Shown: positions 8,408 through 17,792, counted from the stretch's first letter. The stretch is DNA of 64,000 nucleotides from Aureispira sp963837355 (GCA_963837355.1 CAWIMY010000001.1:101261-165260); one strand, 5' to 3'. The notes: a model not told the origin generated them from the sequence alone. Numbers and translations are program-made.

Positions 8408-9766
8408 ATGTTCAAAAAGATATTAATCGCCAATAGAGGCGAAATTGCTTTGCGTGTGATTAGAACATGCAAAGAAATGGGCATCAAAACCGTAGCGATT
8501 TATTCGACTGCGGATGCGGATAGTTTACACGTGCGCTTTGCTGATGAAGCCGTATGTGTTGGCCCACCTGCCAGTAGTTTATCTTATTTAAATATTCCCA
8601 ACATCATGGCGGCGGTAGAAATTACCAACGCAGATGCAGTCCATCCTGGCTATGGCTTCTTGGCAGAAAATGCCGAATTTGCCGAAATTTGCTTGCAGAC
8701 AGGTGTCAAGTTTATTGGCCCTTCTCCAGAGCACATTCGCAAAATGGGGGACAAAATCACGGCCAAGGAAACCATGATTGCAGCAGGCGTACCTGTTATT
8801 CCAGGCTCCGAAGGCTTAATCAAAACTATTGATGATGCGCGAGAAATTGCCGAAGAAGTAGGCTACCCCATCATGCTCAAAGCCACCGCTGGTGGTGGTG
8901 GAAAAGGAATGCGTTTGGTTTGGAAGGAGAGTGAGTTAGAATCTAGCTTAAATTCTGCTCAAAACGAAGCCCGTTCTTCTTTTGGCAACGATGGCATGTA
9001 CATCGAGAAATTTGTCGAAGAGCCTCGCCACATTGAAATTCAAATTGCAGGCGATCAATACGGTACAGTTTGTCACCTCTCGGAACGTGAATGTTCGATT
9101 CAGCGCCGCCACCAAAAATTAGTAGAAGAATCTCCCTCTCCTTACCTAAACGACGAATTGCGGGAAGCAATGGGACAGGCGGCTATTGCTGCTGGTAAAG
9201 CTATTGGTTATGAGGGAGTTGGAACGGTAGAGTTCTTGGTGGACAAGCACTATAAGTTCTATTTCATGGAAATGAATACCAGAATTCAGGTAGAGCATAC
9301 CGTGACGGAAGAGGTGATTGATTACGATTTGATTCGCGAGCAGATCAAGATTGCTGCAGGAGAGAAAATCTCAGGGGAAAATTACTATCCTACCATGCAT
9401 GCGATTGAGTGCCGTATCAACGCTGAAGATCCCTTTAATGATTTCCGCCCTTGCCCTGGCAATATTTCTTCTTTCCACAGCTCCAAAGGGCACGGTATCC
9501 GTGTTGATACCCATGTTTATGCTGGCTATACCATTTCTCCTTATTACGATTCTATGATTGCTAAGCTGATTTGTAGAGCCCGTACGAGAGAGGAGTGCAT
9601 CGCTAAAATGCGTCGTGCTTTGGATGAGTTCATTGTAGAAGGTATCAAAACAACTGTACCTTTTCATCGGATGTTGATGGATGAAGAAAAATTTATCTCG
9701 GGAAACTTTACTACTAAATTCATTGATTCTATGGATTTATCTGAAAAAAAACCTAAAGAAGCTTAA
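8408..9766 (+). CDS. accC: Biotin carboxylase subunit of acetyl-CoA carboxylase
   Basis: This ATP-grasp enzyme carboxylates biotin on AccB using bicarbonate and ATP. The 452-residue product has the standard length and order: an N-terminal domain (MFKKILIANRGEIALRVIRTCKEMG), the HPGYGFLAENAEFA segment, the glycine-rich ATP lid (ATAGGGGKGMRLV), the metal and biotin site (FMEMNTRIQVEHTVTE), and the C-terminal RINAEDPFNDFRPCPG block. All key motifs look intact. It follows accB and is followed by a strong hairpin terminator. The carboxyltransferase genes accA and accD are not in this window. Confidence 0.97.
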   Translation: MFKKILIANRGEIALRVIRTCKEMGIKTVAIYSTADADSLHVRFADEAVCVGPPASSLSYLNIPNIMAAVEITNADAVHPGYGFLAENAEFAEICLQTGVKFIGPSPEHIRKMGDKITAKETMIAAGVPVIPGSEGLIKTIDDAREIAEEVGYPIMLKATAGGGGKGMRLVWKESELESSLNSAQNEARSSFGNDGMYIEKFVEEPRHIEIQIAGDQYGTVCHLSERECSIQRRHQKLVEESPSPYLNDELREAMGQAAIAAGKAIGYEGVGTVEFLVDKHYKFYFMEMNTRIQVEHTVTEEVIDYDLIREQIKIAAGEKISGENYYPTMHAIECRINAEDPFNDFRPCPGNISSFHSSKGHGIRVDTHVYAGYTISPYYDSMIAKLICRARTREECIAKMRRALDEFIVEGIKTTVPFHRMLMDEEKFISGNFTTKFIDSMDLSEKKPKEA

Positions 9767-9790
9767 GACTTAAGCACCATCACTTATAGT

Positions 9791-9832
9791 AAACAGCTCA
9801 TTCTTTTTGTAAGAATGGGCTGTTTAGTTTTT
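9791..9832 (+). terminator. Terminator of the accB-accC unit
   Basis: The stem AAACAGCTCATTCTT / AAGAATGGGCTGTTT (one G-T pair) encloses a short loop and is followed by TTTTT after one A-G step, 25 bp after the accC stop. Confidence 0.85.
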
Positions 9833-9930
9833 AATTACCCATTCGAAGTTGGTTGGAAATAATACATCATTTTCTATAACTAGCTTATTGATAGAGGATT
9901 CTAATTCTTAGCTAATTTTTATACCTACTT

Positions 9931-12900
9931 ATGCACCGTTTTTTACTGTTGACATGTCTGGCGTTGCTTTTGGGTCTGTCGTCTAGTCAGGCGCAGCAAC
10001 GCCGTGTGCTCGTGGAGCAGATTTCAACAGAAGAGGGCTTGTCCAATCGTTTTGTACGCAGTATTCTACAGGATTCCAAAGGCTTTATGTGGGTGGGAAC
10101 TAAGATAGGGCTCAATCGCTACGATGGGTATAATTTTAAAGTATTCAGCGCTAAGAATTCTGCCTTACAGAGTGATTATATTGAAGAGATTTGGGAAGAT
10201 GCCGATAGTAATTTGTGGTTGGGGCATGGGTTGAATAACGAGTTGAATAATTCCTTTGAGACGATAGACATTCTCAATATTAATACCTTTGCTGTACAAT
10301 CTTTACAGGATTATTTGGGGAAATCACTTCCTGTTCCTATAAAAGATATTTATCGAATCTACAATCGCACAGGGAGTAAGGATCTTTATTTGGCAACCAC
10401 ACGGGGGCAGGTTTTTTTGTACAAAGGACAAGGCAAGTTTGAATTGTTCTATGACCAACAACAACCAGTAAGAATTCAAGATCTATGGTTTGGAAAAAAA
10501 TATACTTGGATTTGCAGTAGCAATAAAATATTAGCAATTAATAAGGAGAAGGAGGTAATTTACGAGTACTTACTCACTATTCCTTCTTATTGGCAAGGAG
10601 ACTTTTTTGCGCAGTTAGACAGCACGACGTTGTTGTTGTCTATCAATGATGGATTTAATGTGCAGCAAATGTGGGAATGGCATGCCGCTGAGCGTCAACT
10701 GGTTAGAAAAGACACCTTAGCCCTTTTTGGACAAAATAAAGCGTTGAATATAGATGTTCAATTGAATAAAAATGACCAAACGGGCTTTCAGCTTTTTTAT
10801 AGCCGCTTAGATTTTAACTTGTATGACCCTGATGGGCAACTGCTGTATAACCAAGATTATGAGAAGGTAGGAAAGCGATTGCGGGTAGTCTATATTGATC
10901 GGCAGGAGAATATCTGGTTAGGCGTTTCTACAAAAGGACTCATCAAAGTGAGCACTCCTAAAAAGCGCTTTGATGTTTATTTGGAGGGGATTTCTACGCG
11001 GGCAATTATAGCAAGAGAAAACCCAAATGAACTGATTGTTGGGAGTTATTCAGGGCGGTACGTCATCAATACAATTAGTAAAAAAGAGCGCTACATAGAT
11101 ACCTTAACGGACAATGCTATTTTAACGTCTGCTTTCGGAAAACACCTTTGGGTCGTCCAAAGCCCCACCCTTCGCAGAACAGGACACATTTCGCTGAAAC
11201 AGCTCCAAGCTTATGAGTACAAAAAAGAAGCGTATAAAGAACGAGTCACACAATCGGGCGTAGACATCAAAAGTGTTTGGGCCTTACACGAAGATACTAA
11301 TGGACGGGTTTGGTTGGGCATGGACAATGGATTAGGGTATTTAGACCCTGCTGCCGACTCCTTAGAAATGTACCAAACACCCGCCCCACACGAAGCTTTA
11401 AATACAAGTGTAATCTACGATTTTCATGAAAATAAAGTAGGGCTTTGGGTCGCCGCCTCCACTGGATTGTATGTAAAGCGTGCAGCGGATAACCAATGGC
11501 AGCATTATAGCCGCCAACAAGAACCGCCTTATCAGTTGCCCTACGATTACTTGTTTGATATCAATGAGGATAGCCGAGGCTTTTTGTGGTTGGCTACGCG
11601 TGGAGGAGGAGTATTGCGCCTCAATCCTACAACGGGAGCCTGTCGCCAATGGACGAAACGGGAGGGTTTGTCGCACGATGTGGTTTATGCTACCTTAGAG
11701 GGGAAGCATGGTTATATTTGGATGAGTAGTAATAAAGGGCTAATGCGGATGGATTCGGCCACCTATCTAATCAATACCTACTTGCCTGAAGATGGATTAT
11801 CCCATGAAGAATTTAACCGAAAATCCTCTTATAAACATCCTAATGGACACTTATACTTTGGAGGCTTGAGTGGCATTGTGGGCTTTAATCCAAGTGATTT
11901 TTTGGATACGATGGTCACTGTACCACCATTTCATATTACGCGCTATCAGTATTTTGATGGCGATCAAAGTAAATTGTTAGATGCTACAGATGCCCTGACG
12001 GCACAACGCAGGATTGATTTGAATTACAATGACCGCTTTTTTATTGTAGAATTGGCGTTGTTGGATTTTAATGTCAATGCTCACAAAACCTACGCCTACC
12101 AAATTGAGGGGCTACAGGAGGATTGGATTTTTACTAAAGACCCTAACATACGCGTTGATGGCCTTCGACCAGGCCAATATACCTTGCGTGTCAAAGCTGA
12201 ATTGAGTTCAAGCAGTTGGTCGCCTATTTTGTTAGAATTGCCCATACTGGTACGAGCGCCGTTCTACTTTCAATGGCCCTTTATAGTCATTTTGGTTTTA
12301 CTACTTTTATTGTCCTTCTTTTTATATACGCGTTGGCGCGAACGCAACTTGTACCAAGCCAATTTGCTGCTTGAAAAACGGGTTAGCGAACGCACCAAAA
12401 CCATTGAAGAGCAAGCCGCAGAACTGCGAGAACTAGACGAAATGAAAACGCGCTTTTTTGCCAATATTTCTCACGAATTGCGCACGCCTCTAACGCTAAT
12501 TTTAGGGCCAGTAGAAGCTGCCCTCAATCAAAATCAGGCGCAACTAGAAGGCGGGAGTAGCAGTAGCGAAAATATTCAGCCGCTCTTGCATTTGATTCGC
12601 CGCCACGGCTTAAAACTAAAACAGCTCATAGAACAAATTTTGAGTTTGTCTAAACTAGAAGCCAACCAATTGGCACTAGAAGAGCGACCACAAAACTTGG
12701 CGGGGGTGCTCCGAAGTTTGTGGTCAAATTTTGAAGCACAGGCCGAATTACAAGGTGTCGAATGGATTTTAGATCAAGAAATTTCTACCACCCTGCAGGT
12801 GTGGATGGATGCCGATAAACTGGAAAAAATCATCAATAATTTATTGAGCAATGCCCTCAAGCACACTCCAAAAGGGGAGCGGGTAGGCATGAGTACGCGC

Positions 12901-14001
12901 TGGGATCTAGCGACCAGATGCCTCTATCTCAATGTCAATGACACGGGAAAAGGAATTCCCGCAGAAGACGTGCCGCACATTTTTAAACGTTTTTACCAAA
13001 CACAACAAGGCAAAACGATTGGCGGTACAGGAATTGGTTTGGCGCTAGCATCGGAGTTGGCTCAACTAATGGGCGGCGACATTCAAGTAGCGAGTATTAT
13101 GGGGACGGGCAGTACGTTTATGCTGACCATTCCGTTTAAAATAATCAATGAAGAAGCCTTAGAATACGAAGATGCCTTAGAGGATTTTAGTTTGCCCCTG
13201 CCTTCTTCTAACAAAGCGGCTAGTCTTTTAATTGTAGAAGATTTATTGGATATGCGCTTGTTTCTGGGCGAGTTATTGAGCCAATTTTATACCATTAAAA
13301 CGGCGGCCAATGGTCAATTAGCACTCGATATTCTAGAGCAAGAAAACCACGGAATTGACTTGGTTATTTCCGATGTAATGATGCCTGTAATGGATGGCTT
13401 TGAACTGCTCGGAAAAATCAAAGAAAAACCCCAACACCTCCAAGTGCCCGTCATTATGCTGACCGCACGCACCGCAGAGCGCGATAAGCTCAAAGCCTTG
13501 CGTATTGGGGTAGATGATTATCTACAAAAACCTTTTTCTAATAGAGAATTACTGGCGCGGGTCAATAATTTATTGGAGCACTATCAACAGCGCCAACAAT
13601 GGATGGAAGAGCAGCAAGGTATGGCAGAATCTACGGCTGGTCAAACAGGTACTGCCACCGAAAAAGAAGCCATAGAAATAGTCACTGATCCTTGGACTGA
13701 AAATCTAGAGGAAGTTGCTAAGCGGGAAGTAGGTAACACACAATTCAATATGGCGCAGTTAGCCTATGATCTTAATTTAAGCGAACGACAGTTGCGCCGA
13801 AAAATCAAAGCTAAAACAGGGCTGACACCCAATCAATACTTTCGCTGCATCAAGTTGGATGTTGCCCGTGATTTCTTAGAAACGCGCCGTTATCAAACCG
13901 TGGCAGAGGTCGCTCACAAAGTAGGTTTCTCTAACGTACACTATTTTTCTAAGTTATATTTGGCACAATACGGCAAAAAGCCTATTGATTATTTGCGCTA
14001 A
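9931..14001 (+). CDS. Hybrid two-component system sensor/regulator (HTCS)
   Basis: This is a one-protein signalling system of 1356 residues. It starts with a signal peptide (about 1-21, ending SSQAQQ). The periplasmic region has two seven-bladed regulator propellers with repeats such as ILQDSKGFMWVGTKIGLNRYDG and EDSRGFLWLATRGGG, then a Y_Y_Y domain (about 700-775). One membrane helix follows (about 780-802). In the cytoplasm come HisKA with the phospho-acceptor His848 in FFANISHELRTPL, a HATPase with N and G boxes (NNLLSNALKHTP, DTGKGIP, GGTGIGLALASELA), a receiver with Asp1148 in SDVMMPVMDG and Lys in LQKPF, and a C-terminal AraC-type helix-turn-helix (about 1260-1356). HTCS proteins usually sense glycans and activate nearby utilisation genes. 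No SusC/SusD pair is adjacent here, so the ligand is unknown. Confidence 0.95.
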   Translation: MHRFLLLTCLALLLGLSSSQAQQRRVLVEQISTEEGLSNRFVRSILQDSKGFMWVGTKIGLNRYDGYNFKVFSAKNSALQSDYIEEIWEDADSNLWLGHGLNNELNNSFETIDILNINTFAVQSLQDYLGKSLPVPIKDIYRIYNRTGSKDLYLATTRGQVFLYKGQGKFELFYDQQQPVRIQDLWFGKKYTWICSSNKILAINKEKEVIYEYLLTIPSYWQGDFFAQLDSTTLLLSINDGFNVQQMWEWHAAERQLVRKDTLALFGQNKALNIDVQLNKNDQTGFQLFYSRLDFNLYDPDGQLLYNQDYEKVGKRLRVVYIDRQENIWLGVSTKGLIKVSTPKKRFDVYLEGISTRAIIARENPNELIVGSYSGRYVINTISKKERYIDTLTDNAILTSAFGKHLWVVQSPTLRRTGHISLKQLQAYEYKKEAYKERVTQSGVDIKSVWALHEDTNGRVWLGMDNGLGYLDPAADSLEMYQTPAPHEALNTSVIYDFHENKVGLWVAASTGLYVKRAADNQWQHYSRQQEPPYQLPYDYLFDINEDSRGFLWLATRGGGVLRLNPTTGACRQWTKREGLSHDVVYATLEGKHGYIWMSSNKGLMRMDSATYLINTYLPEDGLSHEEFNRKSSYKHPNGHLYFGGLSGIVGFNPSDFLDTMVTVPPFHITRYQYFDGDQSKLLDATDALTAQRRIDLNYNDRFFIVELALLDFNVNAHKTYAYQIEGLQEDWIFTKDPNIRVDGLRPGQYTLRVKAELSSSSWSPILLELPILVRAPFYFQWPFIVILVLLLLLSFFLYTRWRERNLYQANLLLEKRVSERTKTIEEQAAELRELDEMKTRFFANISHELRTPLTLILGPVEAALNQNQAQLEGGSSSSENIQPLLHLIRRHGLKLKQLIEQILSLSKLEANQLALEERPQNLAGVLRSLWSNFEAQAELQGVEWILDQEISTTLQVWMDADKLEKIINNLLSNALKHTPKGERVGMSTRWDLATRCLYLNVNDTGKGIPAEDVPHIFKRFYQTQQGKTIGGTGIGLALASELAQLMGGDIQVASIMGTGSTFMLTIPFKIINEEALEYEDALEDFSLPLPSSNKAASLLIVEDLLDMRLFLGELLSQFYTIKTAANGQLALDILEQENHGIDLVISDVMMPVMDGFELLGKIKEKPQHLQVPVIMLTARTAERDKLKALRIGVDDYLQKPFSNRELLARVNNLLEHYQQRQQWMEEQQGMAESTAGQTGTATEKEAIEIVTDPWTENLEEVAKREVGNTQFNMAQLAYDLNLSERQLRRKIKAKTGLTPNQYFRCIKLDVARDFLETRRYQTVAEVAHKVGFSNVHYFSKLYLAQYGKKPIDYLR

Positions 14002-14554
14002 AAGCTATAAGATAGACAACAAAGCGATGACAATAACCAGAGACTAAAACCCCAAAAACAATCGCCTTATAGTTGCTATTGTCCTTGTAATAATCATACA
14101 TAATGGCCAAGAGTTCAGGCCATTCCGCGCCTCTAGCCAAGCTCTCAGAGGCCAAAAATAGATAAGGACTTTTGTATCCTTTGGAATCGTGGTTGCCGTG
14201 TTTTTTGAGAATAAAGAAGTTTTCGTTTAGAAAAACCAATTCAAACAGCTCGTGTTGTCCTGCAAATTGCAAAATAATGCCCCGCAGTTCGTGTTCCCAT
14301 GTTCCGCCCGACACATCGCCGTCTATAATATGGAGGTACTCTCCACCTTCTTTAAAGACGTGCAGTACCGCTTCTTGAAATTCAATATCGTCCCTTACTT
14401 CCATCCAGCGCCGTTTTAGGTAGAATTCATAGTCGGACAAATTCTCGCTATACGGCCGCAAATAGCGCATCAAGAAGCCTATGCCTTCTGCAAGATTGGC
14501 AAACTCAGGCAAATCATCATCGGAGGGGGAGAATAAGCGGCTAAATAGACTCAT
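13982..14554 (-). CDS. Hypothetical cytoplasmic protein
   Basis: I do not recognise this gene. Starting at the ATG at 14554 (MSLFSRLFSPSDDDLPEF) the product is 190 residues; an extended frame to 14611 only adds a hydrophobic stretch of doubtful value. The sequence is soluble-looking and mixed alpha/beta, with features such as YEFYLKRRWMEVRDDIEFQEAV and DGDVSGGTWEHELRGI. It shows no signal peptide (from the preferred start), no metal motif and no nucleotide-binding motif. It converges with the HTCS gene, and the two overlap by 20 bp at their 3' ends. Confidence 0.65.
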   Translation of the reverse strand: MSLFSRLFSPSDDDLPEFANLAEGIGFLMRYLRPYSENLSDYEFYLKRRWMEVRDDIEFQEAVLHVFKEGGEYLHIIDGDVSGGTWEHELRGIILQFAGQHELFELVFLNENFFILKKHGNHDSKGYKSPYLFLASESLARGAEWPELLAIMYDYYKDNSNYKAIVFGVLVSGYCHRFVVYLIAFSANNQ

Positions 14555-14709
14555 AAAGGCAACGGGCAAAAGTGAATAAAAAAGGAAGACACTTGTTCGA
14601 TAAACAAACAAAGTATAAAGATAGCTTTTTACAAATCAAACGTAGGTCTTGGTGCAGTATTTTAATTGTTGTATTTTGCTGTTTTATTCTTCGTTTATAA
14701 CTGCTCGCT

Positions 14710-14966
14710 ATGTCCGCCAAGTCGCCTGTCATTTCTATTATTACCATTTGCGACAATGCTGCTACTACGACTGAAAAAAAATTGCAAAGTGTTGCTGCCC
14801 AAGATTATCCCCACATGGAATACCTTATCATCGACGGAAAATCGACGGACAACACCCTATACATTATGGAGCGTTCCCGCGAACACATGAGCTGCGTTAT
14901 CAGCGAGCCAAAGGTATCTACGATGCGATGAACAAAGGCATGGCCGAGGCGACAGGCAAATACTAG
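14710..14966 (+). pseudogene. Glycosyltransferase family 2, truncated and frameshifted
   Basis: The first 65 codons encode the start of a GT-A fold: SPVISIITICDNAATTTEKKL, QDYPHMEYLIIDGKSTDNT and CVISEP, typical of family 2 glycosyltransferases. A one-base loss near 14,910 then shifts the frame. The continuation GIYDAMNKGMAEATGKY, the usual next block of these enzymes, is readable in another frame and ends in a stop at 14966. The DxD and acceptor domains are absent, so this is a remnant. It lies in a strip of decayed genes. Confidence 0.8.
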
Positions 14967-14995
14967 TGTAAACCTTAAAAAAATACCGCTCAAAC

Positions 14996-15415
14996 ATGAA
15001 CGAATTAGAACTACTAGACGAACAAGACAAACCCAAGGTCTATAGTGGAACTATGCTAGCATTGGCTACTTTTTTTGGGAGCCCTTTAGTAGGCGGCTAT
15101 TTATTTACAGAGAACTGCAAGGTTTTGGGACAAGGTCACTTGTTGCGCCCTGCTTGGGTTGGAGCGGTAATAGCGACGGTTGGGAGTATAGCCGTACTCT
15201 ATTCTAATCTGGAAAATTCTTGGGCAGATTTTGGATAGAACAGAGGAAGACGGCTTTTTGTTATTGGTAGATGATCCAAATGCTGACCCTGCCGCGCCTG
15301 AAACCCAGCAGGAGTACTAAGCTTTTAGAGTAAACTAGAAACGCTCTACCCTGATGATAGTATAGAAGTAGCTTTACTTGATGAAACCTCAGAAGAAATT
15401 ATTGCCACTTTTTAA
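14996..15415 (+). pseudogene. Broken paralogue of the small membrane protein at 15631
   Basis: The open part (14996-15238, 80 codons) begins MNELELLDEQDKPKVYSG and contains FFGSPLVGGYLFTENCKVL, clearly like LSGPLAGGYLMIENYRML in the intact gene downstream. After its stop, further fragments are readable in shifted frames: EEDGFLLLVDDPNADP and, up to the TAA at 15415, DDSIEVALLDETSEEIIATF, which resembles the C-terminus of the intact paralogue (LTIFLVGDDFKTILLEI). It is best read as a decayed or internally deleted full-length copy. Confidence 0.65.
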
Positions 15416-15450
15416 GGCTGCTTTTCTCTCCTTTTTTTAATTAGCATTGC

Positions 15451-15589
15451 ATGAAAACCTCTATTATACTGGACGAAACAATAGCAACAAGTACTGTCTG
15501 CAATAGGCGTATTATCCTATGGACTGCTTTTTTTTGGTGGCTCGCTAGTAGCAGGTTATCTAATGATTGAGAATTACAAAGCATTTTAA
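15451..15589 (+). pseudogene. Short decayed copy of the same membrane-protein family
   Basis: It starts MKTSIILDETIATST in one frame. After a frameshift, another frame reads VLSYGLLFFGGSLVAGYLMIENYKAF and stops at 15589. The SLVAGYLMIENY core is nearly identical to the intact neighbour. Only the N-terminal region remains. Confidence 0.65.
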
Positions 15590-15630
15590 CCCATTCAAGG
15601 CACCTTCCTTGAACGTATCCTTTTTGCCCT

Positions 15631-16440
15631 ATGAAAAACTTAGAAATATTAGATGAACGCGAAGATGCAAAGCGCCTTTACAACAAAAAAATGGTGCTGC
15701 TCGGTGCTTTTTTAAGTGGCCCTTTAGCAGGAGGGTATTTGATGATAGAAAATTATAGGATGCTCGATAAGTCTCAGAAAGTAGTGGGAACGTTGGGCTG
15801 GAGTATTGGGGCGACGCTCCTTCTAGTGAGTTTGAAGGTATTTTTTCCTGACGAGTGGAATGTTCCCCATAGCTTTTACAGCTTTAGCAGTTTGGGCTTG
15901 GTTTGGGGGGTCTTTAGAACTGCCCAACAAAAGGAAGTAGAGCAGTTTTTGATCGATGGTGGCGAGGTACAGAGTAATTGGGGCGTTGCGCGGGCAGTAG
16001 TGGTATCTTTTTTAGTGGTCTTGGGAACAACGATAACGTTAGTCTATTTAAAACCAGCAGCTATTCCTATCCAAGTCGTTGAGCAACCATTAGTAGAAGT
16101 ACCAATATCCGAAGAACGCATCCGAACAAGAAGTTTTGGTCTTAATGACCACACCATTGCCTACCAGACAGGACAAATTTCAGGTGTAGTAGTGGAGGAG
16201 ATCGCCGAGCGCTTAATAGCCATTAACTTCTTTGGAGGGAGTCCTAAAAAAGATATTTATTTAGAGATAGAAGAGGGGCGCTATTGTTTTTATATCCAAG
16301 ATGAAAGCGCTGATCCTAGCAGAGAGGGAACCGTGCAGCGCTACCGCGCCTTGGCGACCAGCTTAGCGCCAGTAGTGCCTGCGGAATTAACCATTTTTCT
16401 GGTAGGAGATGATTTTAAAACGATCTTATTAGAAATCTAA
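15631..16440 (+). CDS. Small membrane protein of unknown function, intact member of a tandem family
   Basis: The 269-residue product begins MKNLEILDEREDAKRLYNKK. It has hydrophobic segments near residues 24-43 (VLLGAFLSGPLAGGYLMIEN), 52-70, 85-98 and 124-145 (VVVSFLVVLGTTITLVYL), followed by a soluble C-terminal domain of about 120 residues. The N-terminal pattern LSGPLAGGYLMIENYR is shared with two decayed copies directly upstream, so the array arose by tandem duplication. No named family or catalytic motif is recognised. The last copy is the only intact one. Confidence 0.75.
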   Translation: MKNLEILDEREDAKRLYNKKMVLLGAFLSGPLAGGYLMIENYRMLDKSQKVVGTLGWSIGATLLLVSLKVFFPDEWNVPHSFYSFSSLGLVWGVFRTAQQKEVEQFLIDGGEVQSNWGVARAVVVSFLVVLGTTITLVYLKPAAIPIQVVEQPLVEVPISEERIRTRSFGLNDHTIAYQTGQISGVVVEEIAERLIAINFFGGSPKKDIYLEIEEGRYCFYIQDESADPSREGTVQRYRALATSLAPVVPAELTIFLVGDDFKTILLEI

Positions 16441-16450
16441 CCTTGATCCA

Positions 16451-17356
16451 TTAGCTACGGATAGCGGGATATTGTTCCTCAAACCAAGCGACAGTTTTCT
16501 CTAAGCCTTCGTACAAGGGCGTATATTGAAAATCAGGTAAGTAACCTCGCAATTTAGAATGATCACTTGGCTTGCGAAATTGCCCATCGGGTTTATCCGT
16601 CCGCCAAATCAATTTGCCTTTGAAGCGCAGCAATTCGGCTACCATTTCTACCAAGTCCTTAATGCTTGTTTCTTCTGATGTAGAAAAAATAATGGGTTCC
16701 GATTCATTGTAGTGTTCCAATGCCCATTCTGATAGCTTGGCCACGTCCTCGGCATAAATAAATTCCCGCAAGGGGGTTCCTGATCCCCAAACTTCTAAAT
16801 CCTCGCCCCGCTCACGGGCCAAGTAGCAACGGTGAATTAAAGAAGGCACAACGTGCCCATTTTCTAAATCAAAGAGGTCGTTGGGGCCATAGATGTTGGT
16901 AGGAATAACCGAGACGTATTGTAGGCCGTATTGTTCGCGATACGCGCGAATTTGCACATCTGTCATGCGTTTTGCGTAAGCGTACGCATCATTAGAGGTG
17001 TGCGGCGGCCCTAAGTGGATTTTTTCTTCCGAAAGGGGATAGGTGACGTTATCAGGAAAGACACAAGTAGACAGAAACGCGACTAAGCGTTTGACCCCGT
17101 GCAGGCGTGCCGCTTCGATTACGTGGGTATTCATCAGAATATTCTCCCGAAAGAAATCCCCTTTGTACTGCATATTGCTCCAAATACCGCCTACTTTGGC
17201 GGCGCAATGGATGACCTCTTCGGGTTGGTGTTGCTCAAAAAAAGCATTGACCTCTCCCCAGTTACCCAAGTCGCAATCGCGCCGTCCAATTTTAAGGTCG
17301 GCATGGATGGCACTGCCCACCATACCTGTACCGCCTGTTACCAATCGCTTTGCCAT
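16451..17356 (-). CDS. fcl: GDP-L-fucose synthase
   Basis: This extended SDR enzyme epimerises and reduces GDP-4-keto-6-deoxymannose to GDP-L-fucose, a sugar donor for surface glycans. The 301-residue product has the usual length. The NADP-binding loop is TGGTGMVG (7-14), the catalytic Ser sits in FLSTCVFP (about 96), and the YxxxK pair is Tyr125 and Lys129 (AYAYAKRM). PTNIYGPNDLFDLENGHVVPSLIHR is the substrate-binding segment of this family. The start is ATG at 17356. Directly upstream on the same strand lies a fragment resembling the C-terminus of GDP-mannose dehydratase, the enzyme that supplies its substrate; a working copy must be elsewhere. Confidence 0.93.
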   Translation of the reverse strand: MAKRLVTGGTGMVGSAIHADLKIGRRDCDLGNWGEVNAFFEQHQPEEVIHCAAKVGGIWSNMQYKGDFFRENILMNTHVIEAARLHGVKRLVAFLSTCVFPDNVTYPLSEEKIHLGPPHTSNDAYAYAKRMTDVQIRAYREQYGLQYVSVIPTNIYGPNDLFDLENGHVVPSLIHRCYLARERGEDLEVWGSGTPLREFIYAEDVAKLSEWALEHYNESEPIIFSTSEETSIKDLVEMVAELLRFKGKLIWRTDKPDGQFRKPSDHSKLRGYLPDFQYTPLYEGLEKTVAWFEEQYPAIRS

Positions 17357-17490
17357 GTTCTAATGTTGTTGTTTTCTATAATAGGCCAACCAATCCTGCT
17401 CTCAAAGGTATAAGTTGGTTTCCAACCCAAAATATCGCGCATTCTACTGCTATCCCCTTTGAGACTTAATAAAGAATGGTTCGATGGGTC
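17357..17490 (-). pseudogene. Remnant resembling the C-terminus of GDP-mannose 4,6-dehydratase
   Basis: The minus-strand frame from 17490 reads SLKGDSSRMRDILGWKPTYTFE. This matches the C-terminal block of GDP-mannose dehydratases and related epimerases (GD-x-x-K-A-x-x-x-LGWKP-x-x-x-F). The rest of the gene is missing, and the frame runs without a stop into the fcl start. gmd-fcl is a common gene pair, so a deletion seems to have removed most of gmd. The family call rests on a short segment. Confidence 0.5.
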
Positions 17491-17491
17491 T

Positions 17492-17543
17492 AAAAAAAGC
17501 AAAGCTGTTCCATTCCGATAAGATTCGGAGTTGAAACAGCTTT
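17492..17543 (-). terminator. Rho-independent terminator
   Basis: On the minus strand the stem AAAGCTGTTTCA...TCGGAATGGAACAGCTTT, with an inner TCCGA/TCGGA pairing, is followed by GCTTTTTTT. It ends transcription coming from the 36-codon small ORF or from the HNH gene before the fcl region. Confidence 0.75.
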
Positions 17544-17562
17544 ACAAACGTTATTGTTGAAA

Positions 17563-17673
17563 TTACTCCATAAGCCCTTGTAAGGAAATAGAGCAGGTGA
17601 TGTCTATCCGAGCGCGATTATCCTGTGATTCTGGCGATAAAAATTCGACGAATAAAAGCGATTTATAAATCAT
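17563..17673 (-). CDS. Possible 36-residue small protein
   Basis: A short frame from ATG 17673 to TAA 17563 reads MIYKSLLFVEFLSPESQ... and ends ...SISLQGLME. It is tightly followed by a strong terminator (20 bp). A TAGGTTTG element, which matches the Bacteroidota -7 consensus, lies just upstream at 17685-17678. That would give an almost leaderless transcript. No -33 TTG is seen at the right distance, there is no clear ribosome binding site, and no family is recognised. It could equally be a small RNA or chance. Confidence 0.3.
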   Translation of the reverse strand: MIYKSLLFVEFLSPESQDNRARIDITCSISLQGLME

Positions 17674-17792
17674 AAGACAAACCTACACTATGCTTATCAA
17701 TAACGCCTACCTAGGACAGGTATGGAGGATATTATTATAAAAAGGATGTCCCTGTAGAGAACAACTAACAAAAGGAAAATAAAACCGAGACC

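Noticed and set aside
14710..14890. Functional glycosyltransferase
   Set aside because: The frame shifts after about 65 codons and stops before the DxD and acceptor regions.
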